From assembly GCF_963678635.1 (NCBI RefSeq), contig NC_087070.1, forward strand, positions 33,559,955 to 33,623,954: a DNA stretch of 64,000 nucleotides. The letters are read 5' to 3'. Made by a program: the position numbers and the translations under genes. The notes beneath the pieces were generated by a model. It ran no database searches, was not told where the DNA came from, and saw only the letters and a program-made list of their open reading frames with translations. Below are positions 10,701 to 23,301 of the stretch, one piece after another (the first letter of the stretch is position 1; every line of letters begins with the position of its first letter). The stretch comes from Symsagittifera roscoffensis (taxonomy: Eukaryota > Xenacoelomorpha > Acoela > Convolutidae).

Positions 10701-13700
10701 TTTAGCGCAAAAATGTCGCCATCAGATTATAGCCTTTCACAAAAATCCTTTCATTCCTCTGCGAATCGCAGAACCACACATTGTCACTCATTACCCACAC
10801 AATCGGATAGTATGCCAACCTTCACTTATCGGTAAGTTTCAAAAGCTCAAATCTCACAATATATATTACTAAAATGTTTTGTGACTAGTTCATTAGAAAA
10901 CAGTTTTTAGTGCAAAAATGCCGCCGTCAGAATATAGCCTTTCACAGAAAACCTTCAAGTCCTCTGCGAATCGATCGCAGAACCACACATCGTGACTCAT
11001 TACCCACACAATTGGACAGTATACCTACCTTCACTTATCGGTAAGTTTTAAAATCTCAATTCTCAAAATATATTACAAAAACGATTTGTGACTAGTTCAT
11101 TAGAAAATTGTTTTTAGTGCAAAAATGCCGCCGTCAGAATATTCTTTCACAGAAACCCTTTCATTCCTCTGCGGTTTGCAGAACCACACATCGTCACTCA
11201 TTACCCACACAATCGGATAGTATACCTACCTTCACTTATCGGTAAGTTTTAAAATCTCAATTCTCAAAATATATTACAAAAACGATTTGTGACTAGTTTA
11301 TTAGAAAACTGTTTTTAGCAAAAAAAAATGCCGCCATCAGGTTATAGCCTTTCACAGATAGCCTTTCAATCCTCTGCAAATTGCAGAACCAAACATCGTC
11401 ACTCATTACCCACACAATCGGATAAAGTGTCAACCTTCACTTATCGGTAAGTTTCACAACCTCAAAATATATTACTTATAAGGTTTGTGACTAGTTCATA
11501 AGAAAAATGTTTCTAGTGCAAATACGCCGCCGTCAGAGTATAGCCTCTCACAGAAAGCCTTTCATTCCTCTGCGAATCGCAGAACCACACATCCTCACTC
11601 AATACCCACACAATCGGATAGTATGCCAAGCTTCACTTATCGGTAAGTTTCAAAATCTCAAATCTCAAAATGTATTAGTAAAACGATTTGTGACTAGTTT
11701 ATTAGAAAACTGTGTTTTAGCGCAAAAATGCCGCCGTCAGAGTATAGCCTTTCACAGAAAGCCTTTCATTCCCCTGCTAATCGCAGAACCACACATTGTC
11801 ACTGTTTACCCACACAATCGGATAGGATGCCAACCTTCACTTGTGGGTAAGTTTCAAAATCTCAAATCTCAAAATAAATCACTAAAATGGTTTGCGACTA
11901 GTTTATTAGAAAATTGTTTTTAGTGCAAAAATGCCGCCGTCCGCAGAATGTGGCCTTTCACAGAAAGCCTTTCATTCCTCTGCGAATCGCAGAACCACAC
12001 ATTGTCATTCATTAACCACACAATCGGATAGTATGCCAGCCTTCACTTATCGCTAAATTTCACAACCTCAAAAAAATTTACTTACATGGTTTTTGACTAG
12101 TTCATTTAAAAATTGTTTTTAGTGCAAAAAAGCCGCCGTCAGAGTAAAGCGTTTCACAGAAAGCCTTTCATTCCTATGCAATTCGCAGAACCACACATCG
12201 TCACTCATTACCCACACAATCGGATAGGATGCCAACCTTCACTTGTGGGTAAGTTTCAAAATCTCAAATCTCAAAATATATTACTGAAACGATTTGTGAC
12301 TAGTTTATTAGAAAACTGTTTTTAGCGCAAAATGCCGCCGTCAGAGTATAGCCTTTCACAGAAATCCTTTCATTCCTCTGCGAATCGCAGAACCACACAT
12401 TGTCACTCATTAACCACACAATCGGATAGTATGCCAACCTTCACTTGTGGGAAAGTTTCAAAATCTCAAATCTCAAAATAAATCACTAAAATGGTTTGCG
12501 ACTAGTTTATTAGAAAATTGTTTTTAGTGCAAAAATGCCGCCGTCCGCAGAATGTGGCCTTTCACAGAAAGCCTTTCATTCCTCTGCGAACCGCAGAACC
12601 ACACATTGTCATTCATTAACCACACAATCGGATAGTATGCCAACCTTCACTTGTCGGTAAATTTCACAACCTCAAAAAATTTTACTTACATGGTTTTTGA
12701 CTAGTTCATTTAAAAATTGTTTTTAGTGCAAAAAAGCCGCCGTCAGAGTAGAGCGTTTCACAGAAAGCCTTTCATTCCTATGCAATTCGCAGAACCACAC
12801 ATCGTCACTCATTACCCACACAATTAGATAGTATACCTACCTTCACTTATCGGTAAGTTTCAAAATCTCAAATCTCAAAATATATCACTGAAACGATTTG
12901 TGACTACTTTATTAGAAAACTGTTTTTTAGCGCAAAAATGACGCCGTCAGAGTATAGCCTTTCACAGAAAGCCTTTCATTCCTCTGCGAATCGCAGAACC
13001 ACACATTGTCACTCATTAACCACACAATCGGATAGTATTCCAACCTTCACTTATCGGTAAGTTTCAAAATCTCAAATCTCAAAATAAATCACTACGACTA
13101 GTTTAATAGAAAGTTATGCGACTAGTTTAATAGAAAGTTATTTTTGGTGCAAAAATGCCGCCGTCCGCAGAATGTAGCTTTTCACAGATAGCCTTTCATT
13201 CCTCTGCGAATCGCAGAACCACTCCTCGTCACTCATTACCCACACAATCGACTAGGATGCCAACCTGCACTTGTCGGTAAGTTTCAAAATCTCAAATCTC
13301 AAAGAATATTACTAAAATGATTTGTGACTAGTTTATTAGAAAATAGTTTCTAGTGCAAAAATGCCGCCGTCAGAGTATATCTTTTCACAGAAAACCTTTC
13401 ATTCCTCTGCGAATCGCAGAACCACACATCGTCACTCATTACCCAACAAATCGGATAGTATGCCAACCATCACTTGTCGTTAAGTTTCAAAATCTCAAAA
13501 TATATTACTTTAAAGGTTTGTGACTAGTTCATTAGAAAATTGTTTTCAGTGCAAAAATGCCGCCGTCAGCATATCCTTTCACAGAAACCCTTTCATTCCT
13601 CTGCGATTCGCAGAGCCACACATCGTCACTCATTACCCAAACAATCGGATAGTATTCCTACCTTCACCTAACGGTAAGTTTCAAAATCTCAAACCTCAAA

Positions 13701-16700
13701 ACATTTTACTAAAACAGTTTGTGACTAGTTGATTAGAAAACTGTTTTTTAGCGCAAAAATGCCACCGTCAGAGTATAGCCTTTACAGAAAACCTTTCATT
13801 CCTCTGCGAATCGCAGAACCACACATCGTCACTCATTACCCAGCAAATCGGATAGTATGCCAACCATCACTTGTCGTTAAGTTTCAAAATCTCAAAATAT
13901 ATTACTTTAAAGGTTTGTGACTAGTTCATTAGAAAATTGTTTTCAGTGCAAAAATGCCGCCGTCAGCATATCCTTTCACAGAAACCCTTTCATTCCTCCG
14001 CGATTCGCAGAGCCACACATCGTCACTCATTACCCAAACAATCGGATAGTATTCCTACCTTCACCTAACGGTAAGTTTCGAAATCTCAAACCTCAAAACA
14101 TTTTACTAAAACAGTTTGTGACTAGTTGATTAGAAAACTGTTTTTTAGCGCAAAAATGCCACCGTCAGAGTATAGCCTTTCACAGAAATCCTTTCATTCC
14201 TCTGCGAATCGCAGAACCACACATTGTCACTCTTTACCCACACAATCGGATAGTATGCCAACCTTAACTTATCGGTAAGGTTCAAAATCTCGAATCTCAA
14301 AATGTACTACTAAAATGTTTTGTGACAAATTTAATAGAAAATTATTTTTATTGCAAAAATGCCGCCGTCCGCAGAATGTAGCTTTTCACAGATAGCCTTT
14401 CATTCCTCTGCGAATCGCAGAACCACACATCGTCACTCATTGCCCACACAATCGGATAGTATGCCAACCTTCACTTATCGGTAAGTTTCACAGCCTCAAA
14501 ATATATTACTTACATGTTTCTGACGAGTTCATTAGAAAATGGTTTCTAGTGCAAAAAAGCCGCTGTCAGAGTATAGCCTTTCACAGAAAACCTTTCATTC
14601 CTCTGCGAATCGCAGAACCAGACGTCGTCACTCATTACCCACACAATCAGATAGGATGCCAACCTTCACTTGTCGGTAAGTTTCAAAATCTCAAAATATA
14701 TTAATTACATGTTTCTGACTAGTTCATTAGAAAATAGTTTTTAGTGCAAAAAAGCCGCCGTCAGAGTATAACCTTTCACAGAAAGCCTTTCATTCCTCTT
14801 TGATTCGCAGAACCACACATCGTCACTCATTACCCACACAATCGGATAGTATGCCAACCTTCACATATCAGTAAGTTTCAAAATCTCAAATCTCAAAGTA
14901 TATTACTAAAATGATTTGTGACTAGTTTTTTAGAAAACAGTTTTTAGTGCAAAAATGCCGCCGTCAGAGTATAGCCTTTCACAGAAATCCTTTAATTCCT
15001 CTTCGAATCGCAGAACCGCACATCTTCACTCAATACCCACACAATAGAATAGTATGCCAACCTTCACTTATCGGTAAATTTCAAAACCTCAAAATATATT
15101 ACTTTTATGGTTTGTGACTAGTTCATAAGAAAAATGTTTCTATTGCAAAAACGCCGCCGTCAGAGTATAGCCTCTCACAGAAAGCCTTTCATTCCTCTGC
15201 GAATCGCAGAACCACACATCGTCACTCAATACCCACACAATCGGATAGTTTGCCAAGCTTCACTTATCGGTCAGTTTCAAAATCTCAGATCTCAAAATAT
15301 ATTACTAAAACGATTTGTGACTATTTTATTAGAAAACTGTTTTTAGCGCAAAAATGCCGCCGTCAGAGTATAACCTTTCACAGAAAGCCTTTCATTCCTC
15401 TGCGAATCGCAGAACCACATATTGTCACTATTTACCCACACAATCGGATAGAATGCCAAGCTTCACTTATCGGTAAGTTTCAAAATCTCAAATCTCGAAA
15501 CAAACTACTAAAATGGTTTTTGACTAGTTTATTAGAAAATTGTTTTTAGTGCAAAAATGCTGCCGTCGGAGTATAGCCTTTCACAGAAAGCCTTTCATTC
15601 CTCTGCAAATCGCAGAACCACACATTGTCACTCATTACCCACACAACCCGATAGTATGCCAAGCTTCACTTATCGGTAAGTTTCGAAATCTCAAATCTCA
15701 AAAAATATTACTAAAATGGTTTGTGACTAGTTTATTAGAAAAATGTTTTTGCTGCAAAAATGCCGCCGTCCGCAGAGTATAGCCTTTCCCAGATAGCCTT
15801 TCATTCCTCTGCAAATCGCAGAACCACACATCGTCACTCATTACCCACACAATCGGATAGTATGCCAAGCTTCACTTATCGGTAAGTTTCAAAATCTCAG
15901 ATCTCAAAATATATTACTAAAACGATTTGTGACTATTTTATTAGAAAACTGTTTTTAGCGCAAAAATGCCGCCGTCAGAGTATAACCTTTCACAGAAAGC
16001 CTTTCATTCCTCTGCGAATCGCAGAACCACATATTGTCACTATTTACCCACACAATCGGATAGAATGCCAAGCTTCACTTATCGGTAAGTTTCAAAATCT
16101 CAAATCTCGAAACAAACTACTAAAATGGTTTTTGACTAGTTTATTAGAAAATTGTTTTTAGTGCAAAAATGCTGCCGTCGGAGTATAGCCTTTCACAGAA
16201 AGCCTTTCATTCCTCTGCAAATCGCAGAACCACACATTGTCACTCATTACCCACACAACCCGATAGTATGCCAAGCTTCACTTATCGGTAAGTTTCGAAA
16301 TCTCAAATCTCAAAAAATATTACTAAAATGGTTTGTGACTAGTTTATTAGAAAAATGTTTTTGCTGCAAAAATGCCGCTGTCCGCAGAGTATAGCCTTTC
16401 CCAGATAGCCTTTCATTCCTCTGCAAATCGCAGAACCACACATCGTCACTCATTACCCACAAAATGGGATAGTATGCCAACCCTCACTTGTCGTTAAGTT
16501 TCGAAATCTCAAAATATATTACTTTAAAGGTTTGTGACTAGTTCATTAAAAAATTGTTTTCAGTGCAAAAATGCCGCCGTCAGAATATCCCTTTCACAGA
16601 AACCCTTTCATTCCTCTGCGAATCGCAGAGCCACACATCGTCACTCATTACCCACACAATCGGATAGTATACCTACCTTCACTTGTCGGTAAGCTTCAAA

Positions 16701-19700
16701 ATCTCAATTCTCAAAATATATTACTAAAACGATTTGTGACTAGTTTATTAGAAAACTGTTTTTAGAGCAAAAATGCTGCCGTCAGAGTATAGCCTTTCAC
16801 AGAAATCCTTTCATTCCTCTGCGAATCGCAGAACCACGCATCGTCACTCAATACCCACACAATCGGATAGTATGCCAAGCTTCACTTATCGGTAAGTTTC
16901 AAAATCTCAGATCTCAAAATATATTACTAAAACGATTTGTGACTAGTTTATTAGAAAACTGTTTTTCAGCGCAAAAATGCCGCCGTCAGAGTATAGCCTT
17001 TCACAGAAAGCCTATCATTCCTCTGCGAATCGCAGAACCACACATTGTCACTATTTACCCACTTAATCGGATAGAATGCCAAGCTTCACTTATCGGTAAG
17101 TTTCAAAATCTCAAATCTCGAAACAAACTACTAAAATGGTTTGTGACTAGTTTATTAGAAAACTGTTTTTAGTGCAAAAATGCTGCCGTCGGAGTATAGC
17201 TTTTCACAGAAAGCCTTTCATTCCTCTGCAAATCGCAGAACCACACATTGTCACTCATTACCCACACAACCCGATAGTATGCCAAGCTTCACTTATCGGT
17301 AAGTTTCGAAATCTCAAATCTCAAAAAATATCACTAAAATGGTTTGTGACTAGTTTATTAGAAAAATGTTTTTGGTGCAAAAATGCCGCCGTCCGCAGAG
17401 TATAGCCTTTCCCAGATAGCCTTTCATTCCTCTGCAAATCGCAGAACCACACATCGTCACTCATTACCCACAAAATCGGATAGTATGCCAACCCTCACTT
17501 GTCGTTAAGTTTCAAAATCTCAAAATATATTACTTTAAAGGTTTGTGACTAGTTCATTAGAAAATTGTTTTCAGTGCAAAAATGCCGCCGTCAGACTATC
17601 CTTTCACAGAAACCCTTTCATTCCTCTGCGATTCGCAGAGCCACACATCGTCACTCATTACCCACACAATCGGATAGTATACCTACCTTCACTTGTCGGT
17701 AAGCTTCAAAATCTCAATTCTCAAAATATATTACTAAAACGATTTGTGACTAGTTTATTAGAAAACTGTTTTTAGAGCAAAAATGCTGCCGTCAGAGTAT
17801 AGCCTTTCACAGAAAGCCTTTCATTCCTCTGCGAATCGCAGAACCACCCATTGTCACTCATTTTCCACACAACCCGATAGTATGCCAAGCTTCACTTATC
17901 GGTAAGTTTCGAAATCTCAAATCTCAAAAAATATTACTAAAATGGTTTGTGACTTGTTTATTAGAAAATTATTTTTAGTGCAAAAATGCCGCCGTCCGCA
18001 GAGTAGATCTTTCACAGATAGCCTTTCATTCCTCTGCGAATCGCAGAACCACACACCGTCACTCATTAACCACACAATCGGATAGTATGCCAACCTTCAC
18101 TTATCGGTAAGTTTCAAAATCTCAAAAAAATTTACTTACATGGTTTTTGACTAGTTCATTTAAAAAATGTTTTTGGTGCAAAAAAGCCGCCGTCAGAGTA
18201 TAGCGTTTCACAGAAAGCCTTTCATTCCTATGCATATCGCAGAACCACTTATCGTCACTCATTACCCACACAATCGGATAGGATGCCAACCTTCACTTGT
18301 GGGTAAGTTTCAAAATCTCAAATCTCAAAAAATATTACTAAAACGATTCGTGACTAGTTTATTAGAAAACTGTTTTTAGCGCAAAAATGCCGCCGTCAGA
18401 GTATAGCCTTTCACAGAAAGCCTTTCATTCCTCTGCGAATCGCAGAACCACACATTGTCACTCATTAACCACAAAATCGGATAGTATGCCAACCCTCACT
18501 TGTCGTTAAGTTTCAAAATCTCAAAATATATTACTTTAAAGGTTTGTGACTAGTTCATTAGAAAAATGTTTTCAGTGCGAAAATGCCGCCGTCAGAATAT
18601 TCTTTCACAGAAACCCTTTCATTCCTCTGCGATTCGCAGAACCACACATCGTCACTCATTACCCACACAATCGGATAGTATACCTACCTTCACTTATCGG
18701 TAAGTTTTAAAATCTCAATTCTCAAAATATATTCCAAAACGATTTGTGACTAGTTTTTTAGAAAACTGTTTTTAGCGCAAAAATGCCGCCATCAGATTAT
18801 AGCCTTTCACAGATAGCATTTCAATCCTCTGCAAATCGCAGAACCACACATCGTCACTCATTACCCACACAATCGGATAAAATGCCAACCTTCACTTATC
18901 GGTAAGTTTCAGATCCTCAAAATATATTACTTACATGGTTTCGGACTAGTTCATTAGAAAATTGTTTCTAAAGCAAAAATGCCGCCGTCAGAATATAGCC
19001 CTTCACAGAAAATCTTCAATTCCTCTGCGAATCGCAGAACCACACATTGTCACTCATTAACCATACAACCGGATAGTATGCCAACCTTCACTTATCGGTA
19101 AGTTTCAAAATCTCAAATCTCAAAATAAATCACTAAAATGGTTTGCGACTAGTTTATTAGAAAATCGTTTTTAGTGCAAAAATGCTGCCGTCCGCAGAAT
19201 GTGGCCTTTCACAGTAAGCCTTTCATTCCTCTGCGAATCGCAGAACCACACATTGTCATTCATTAACCACACAATCGGATAGTATGCCAACCTTCACTTA
19301 TCGGTAAATTTCACAACCTCAAAAAAATTTACTTACATGGTTTTTGACTAGTTCAATTAAAAATTGTTTTTAGTGCAAAAAGCCGCCGTCAGAGTATAGC
19401 GTTTCACAGAAAGCCTTTCATTCCTATGCAATTCGCAGAACCACACATCGTCACTCATTAACCACACAATCGGATAGTATGCCAACCTTCACTTATCGGT
19501 AAGTTTCAAAATCTCAAATCTCAAAATAAACCACAAAAATGGTTTGCGACTAGTTTAATAGAAAGTTATTTTTGGTGCAAAAATGCCGCCGTCCGCAGAA
19601 TGTAGCCTTTCACAGATAGCCTTTCATTCCTCTGCGAATCGCAGAACCACTCATCGTCACTCATTACCCACACAATCGGATAGTATGCCAACCTTCACTT

Positions 19701-21162
19701 ATTGGTAAGTTTCACAACCTCAAAAAATTTTATTTACATGGTTTTTGACTTGTTCATTAGAAAATTGTTTCTAGTGCAAAAATGCCGCCGTCAGAGTATA
19801 TCTTTTCACAGAAAACCTTTCATTCCTCTGCGAATCGCAGAAACACACATCGTCACTCATTACCCACACAATCGACTAGGATGCCAACCTGCACTTGTCG
19901 GTAAGTTTCAAAGTCTCAAAATATATTACTTTAAAGGTTTGTGACTAGTTCATTAGAAAATTGTTTTCAGTGCAAAAATGCCGCCGTCAGCATATCCTTT
20001 CACAGAAACCCTTTCATTCCTCTGCGATTCGCAGAGCCACACATCGTCACTCATTACCCAAACAATCGGATAGTATTCCTACCTTCACCTAACGGTAAGT
20101 TTCGAAATCTCAAATCTCAAAACATTTTACTAAAAAAATTTGTGACTAGTTGATTAGAAAACTGTTTTCTAGCGCAAAAATGCCACCATCAGAGTATAGC
20201 CTTTCACAGAAATCCTTTCATTCCTCTGCGAATCGCAGAACCACATATTGTCACTCATTACCCACACAATCGGATAGTATGCCAACCTTAACTTATCGGT
20301 AAGTTTCAAAATCTCAAATCTCAAAATGTACTACTAAAATGTTTTGTGACTAGCTTAATAGAAAATTATTTTTAGTGCAAAAATGCCGCCGTCCGCAGAA
20401 TGTAGCTTTTCACAGATAGCCTTTCATTCCTCTGCGAATCGCAGAACCACACATCGTCACTCATTACCCACACAATCGGATAGTATGCCAACCTTCACTT
20501 ATCGGTAAGTTTCACAGCCTCAAAATATATTACTTACATGTTTCTGACTAGTTCATTAGAAAATTGTTTCTAGTGCAAAAATGCCGCCGTCAGAGTATAG
20601 CCTTTCACAGAAAACTTTTCATTCCTCTGCAAATCGCAGAACCAGACATCTTCACTCATTACCCACACAATTGGATAGGATGCCAACCTTCACTTGTCGG
20701 TAAGTTTCAAAATCTCAAAATATATTACTTAAATAGTTTGTGACTAGTTCATTAGAAAATTGTTTTTAGTGCAAAAAAGCCGCCGTCAGAGTATAGCCTT
20801 TCACAGAAAGCCTTTCATTCCTCTGCGATTCGCAGAACCACACATCGTCACTCATTACCCACACAATCGGATAGTATGCCAACCTTCACATATCGGTAAG
20901 TTTCAAAATCTCAAAATATATTACTTATAAGGTTTGTGACTAGTTCATAAGAAAAATGTTTCTAGTGCAAAAACGCCGCCGTCAGAGTATAGCCTCTCAC
21001 AGAAAGCCTTTCATTCCTCTGCGAATCGCAAAACCACACATCGTCACTCAATACCCACACAATCGGATAGTATGCCAAGCTTCACTTATCGGTAAGTTTC
21101 AAAATCTCAAAATATATTACTAAAATTTTTTATGACTAGTTTTTTAGAAAATTGTTTTTAGT
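4791..21162. repeat. ~203-bp tandem array, about 80 copies, exon-intron-like monomer
   Basis: Monomers of mostly 200-207 bp run head to tail for 16.4 kb. Each contains, on the + strand, a T-rich acceptor (CTGTTTTTAG), TGCAAAAATGCCGCC, an open segment with CACAGAAAGCCTTTCATTCC and CGCAGAACCACACATCGTC, then CTTATCG/GTAAGTTTC and a 77-nt AT-rich segment containing TACTAAAAT. The exon-like part is 126 nt (129 in the GTCCGCAGAG subtype), so splicing would keep frame from copy to copy (CG/T joins as Arg). Other copies carry a 2-base deletion (near 6288, 7300, 8315, 9117, 9916, 13557, 17586), a lost acceptor (TTTTTGG near 6670, 7690, 17369; TTTTTGCTG near 15750, 16364) or a mutated donor (GTTAAG near 5177, 9030, 9835). 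Unspliced frames of 60-138 codons across monomers are also open. Satellite identity is certain; coding function is not. Confidence 0.95.
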
Positions 21163-21395
21163 ACGCACAATCGCTCAAAGTAGGAATTCGACTCAGCAGC
21201 CACAAATCGACTCAGCAGCCAATAATGTCGACTCAGCACAAATCGACTCAGCACGAACAAATCGACTCAGCTCAGCACAAATCGGCAAATCGACTCAGCA
21301 CGAACAAATCGACAAATCGACTCAGCACAAATCGACTCAGCGGCCAATAATCGACTCAGCAGCCAAGAATTTGACTCAGCAGCCAATAATGTAGT
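21163..21395. repeat. AATCGACTCAGC minisatellite at the array's right edge
   Basis: Right after the last acceptor-like TTTTTAG of the big array, about 13 irregular units of 14-22 bases built on CACAAATCGACTCAGCAGCC follow. One frame stays open over much of it (Ser/Thr/Gln-rich), probably because of the repeat. If the preceding TTTTTAG were a true acceptor, the phase used by the array exons would stop after six codons (TAG near 21180). Confidence 0.75.
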
Positions 21396-21476
21396 TTGAT
21401 GCCAACTCTCACTTATCAAACAGTATGCCAACCCTCACTTATCAAACAGTATGCCAACCCTCACTTATCAGCGAGT
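21396..21476. repeat. 26-bp repeat x3 derived from the large array
   Basis: Three copies of ATGCCAACCCTCACTTATC followed by AAACAGT, spaced 26 bases (tatgccaacc at 21424 and 21450). The unit matches the exon-end segment of the 203-bp monomer just before its GTAAGT, so it is probably a fragment of that array re-amplified. Confidence 0.75.
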
Positions 21477-22167
21477 CCGATTAATCAACTCACAAAATCA
21501 GCACAAGTCCGTTTTCACAGTCGTTCTGTTTTTCAGGACATTGTGTGTAGATTTTTCCACTATAACTCATTTTTGACCTTTATGACTTCAGAAATTACTT
21601 TAGAAATTACTTTTAACAAATTACTTTAAGTTTTTTTAGTAGAAATTTGTTTTTTAGTGCAATTCACCATAGTGCTGACTCAAATTGCAAATCGCCGTCT
21701 CAAATCAAAAGCAGTTACAGTCAATGTACGTCTCTTTATTTCTCTATTCTAAAACTGTAGACTTCGTTATCTTTCACTTTATTGCCTCATAGTTATGTTA
21801 TCGCTATTGGCTCATCTGGGAACTTTACTGCTTGTTTTGTTAGTGCTACATAAAAACTTAAATTAGATAAATTTTTAATGATAGTTATGGAATTAAAATT
21901 CCCAAGTATTTCTTTTTGACTCGAGAAAATCGGCTCTACTGAAGCTAATTGTTATTGTTTTTCGGATCCACTCGTGTAATCTTAATTATGCGTCCAAATG
22001 ATAAAAATTTTGGCTTTATAAATAACCAAGGATAGATGCTTACACTCAAAACGAGCTCATGACGATCGAATTGTGGTGGTCTTCTCCTTTCTTAAAACTA
22101 TAGAAATAACTCTTCAATCCTCAATTTATTAACTCACTGTTCATACCTCTTTTTCCCTTCTATAATT
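21477..22167. other. No gene; isolated relic of the array monomer
   Basis: At about 21617-21662 the string TTTTTTTAGTAGAAATTTG then TTTTTTAGTGCAATTC resembles the acceptor end of the 203-bp monomer, a detached decayed copy. The remainder is plain AT-rich sequence. Confidence 0.4.
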
Positions 22168-23301
22168 ATGTCAGAATTTGCCGGTCCAGTATCAGAATTT
22201 CCTGGGATTTCAATTGATCGTTTCAATGGTGAGAACCTCAAATCTACGGTTTATTTTCTTTCGCACTGTCATACAGGTCACATGGTGGGCCTTAATGAGC
22301 CTGAGCTCTTCGAAACGTTATTACATTATAACTTGAAAATTTATTGTCATAAAGTTTCGGCTGTTTTGTTGAGTGCCTTGCCGCTTTATATTCATTTAAC
22401 TCCATATGTATAACCTCTGCATTCAGATAATGAGACAACATTGAATGTTTCATTGGAAGGAAACGAGACTCTTACCCTAACTGTCACTCTTATTCCTGCA
22501 GGTGGTTGTCCAGGTTCAGTAATGTTCCTACTATTTTCCAGATAAAAATCTGTCCTTTTCACTGGCAATTTCAGATGGCAAGTTTTCGACGATGATCTTT
22601 TCGACAATTTACAAGAAGCTGCTGTTCTTGTTTTTGATAATATTTATAATGACACAACGTTTTGCAAAACAGATTCCAATTTCATACCTTGTAGGGAGAG
22701 CTGTTTTTCAGCCATCTTACAAGTCGTGTCCGCATGGCTCTGCTAGTTTCAAAATAATGTGGTCCATTTTGTAACAAAACTCGCTACGGTTATGAATTTT
22801 TCATGAAAGAGCTTGCACTTAGATTCAACACTAAAGTTCGCGTTTCATTATGTCAAAATCAAATGTACAAATTTGTTCCGTCAATTCAAAATCGGCTCAC
22901 CTTAGATGGCAAAAGTACCAGTATCCATTTCTGCAAGCCGTCGTCTGCGTCCGCGAACTTATAACTGCCTTGCAAGCCGGGCATCCCAAGTTCAGAGGTA
23001 CTTACAATCATTCCAACTGCAATGTTCTTCACTAAAAACGAGATAATGCCTGAGAGATTGGTTAAAGCAGTGTCTGAGAGAACCATTCGGTGCTGTTATT
23101 CTTTGCACTCTTCAGCTGACAAAATAATTGATTTTCTTTCGATTCTGCAGTTCGGAAGTATTACACCCTTAGTTTGTCCGGTTTATCCACTTGACTCTGT
23201 GAAAGCTTTTATTTTAAGCTCAAACATCAGAATCCAAACACGTGAAACGATTCGAGTACAAAGTTGTGGAAAGAGAAAATTAAAATCAATAAGAGAGGTA
23301 A
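22168..23301 (+). pseudogene. Artemis (DCLRE1C/SNM1C)-like nuclease, dead copy
   Basis: The start (MSEFAGPVSEFPGISIDRF) and YFLSHCH match the N-terminus of Artemis, the metallo-beta-lactamase/beta-CASP nuclease that opens hairpins in non-homologous end joining. Further blocks in the correct order: IPAGGCPGSVMF, VLFTGNFR, NDTTFC, RYGYEFFMKEL and RCCYSLHSSADKIIDFLS. Metal-binding positions are altered: the HxHxDH motif reads HCHTGH (Asp lost), AGHCPGS reads AGGCPGS (His lost), TGDFR reads TGNFR (Asp lost). In-frame stops lie at 22411-22413, 22543-22545, 22744-22746 and 22962-22964, with a frame change near 22776. The blocks run without a credible intron, which suggests a retrocopy, although no poly(A) tail is seen. 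It cannot encode an active nuclease. Confidence 0.85.

Noticed and set aside
5869-20153. Dozens of 60-138-codon + strand frames ending in SLLENCF
   Set aside because: They are one frame of the 203-bp monomer read straight through. Copies differ by array position, and the frame crosses the GTAAGT and TTTTTAG motifs. Not separate genes.
4791-21162. CRISPR array
   Set aside because: Repeats and spacers are not distinct; the whole 203-bp unit repeats, and the context is an animal nuclear genome.
22408-22426. A 19-nt GT...AG segment that would remove the first stop in the Artemis-like relic
   Set aside because: Far shorter than any intron supported here (69 nt upward). The other stops, the frame change and lost metal ligands remain.
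2848-22964. Variant nuclear genetic code reading TAA/TAG as an amino acid
   Set aside because: The POGLUT-like exons and the long retrotransposon frames use none of these codons internally and end normally. The stops occur only in genes that also have frame shifts.
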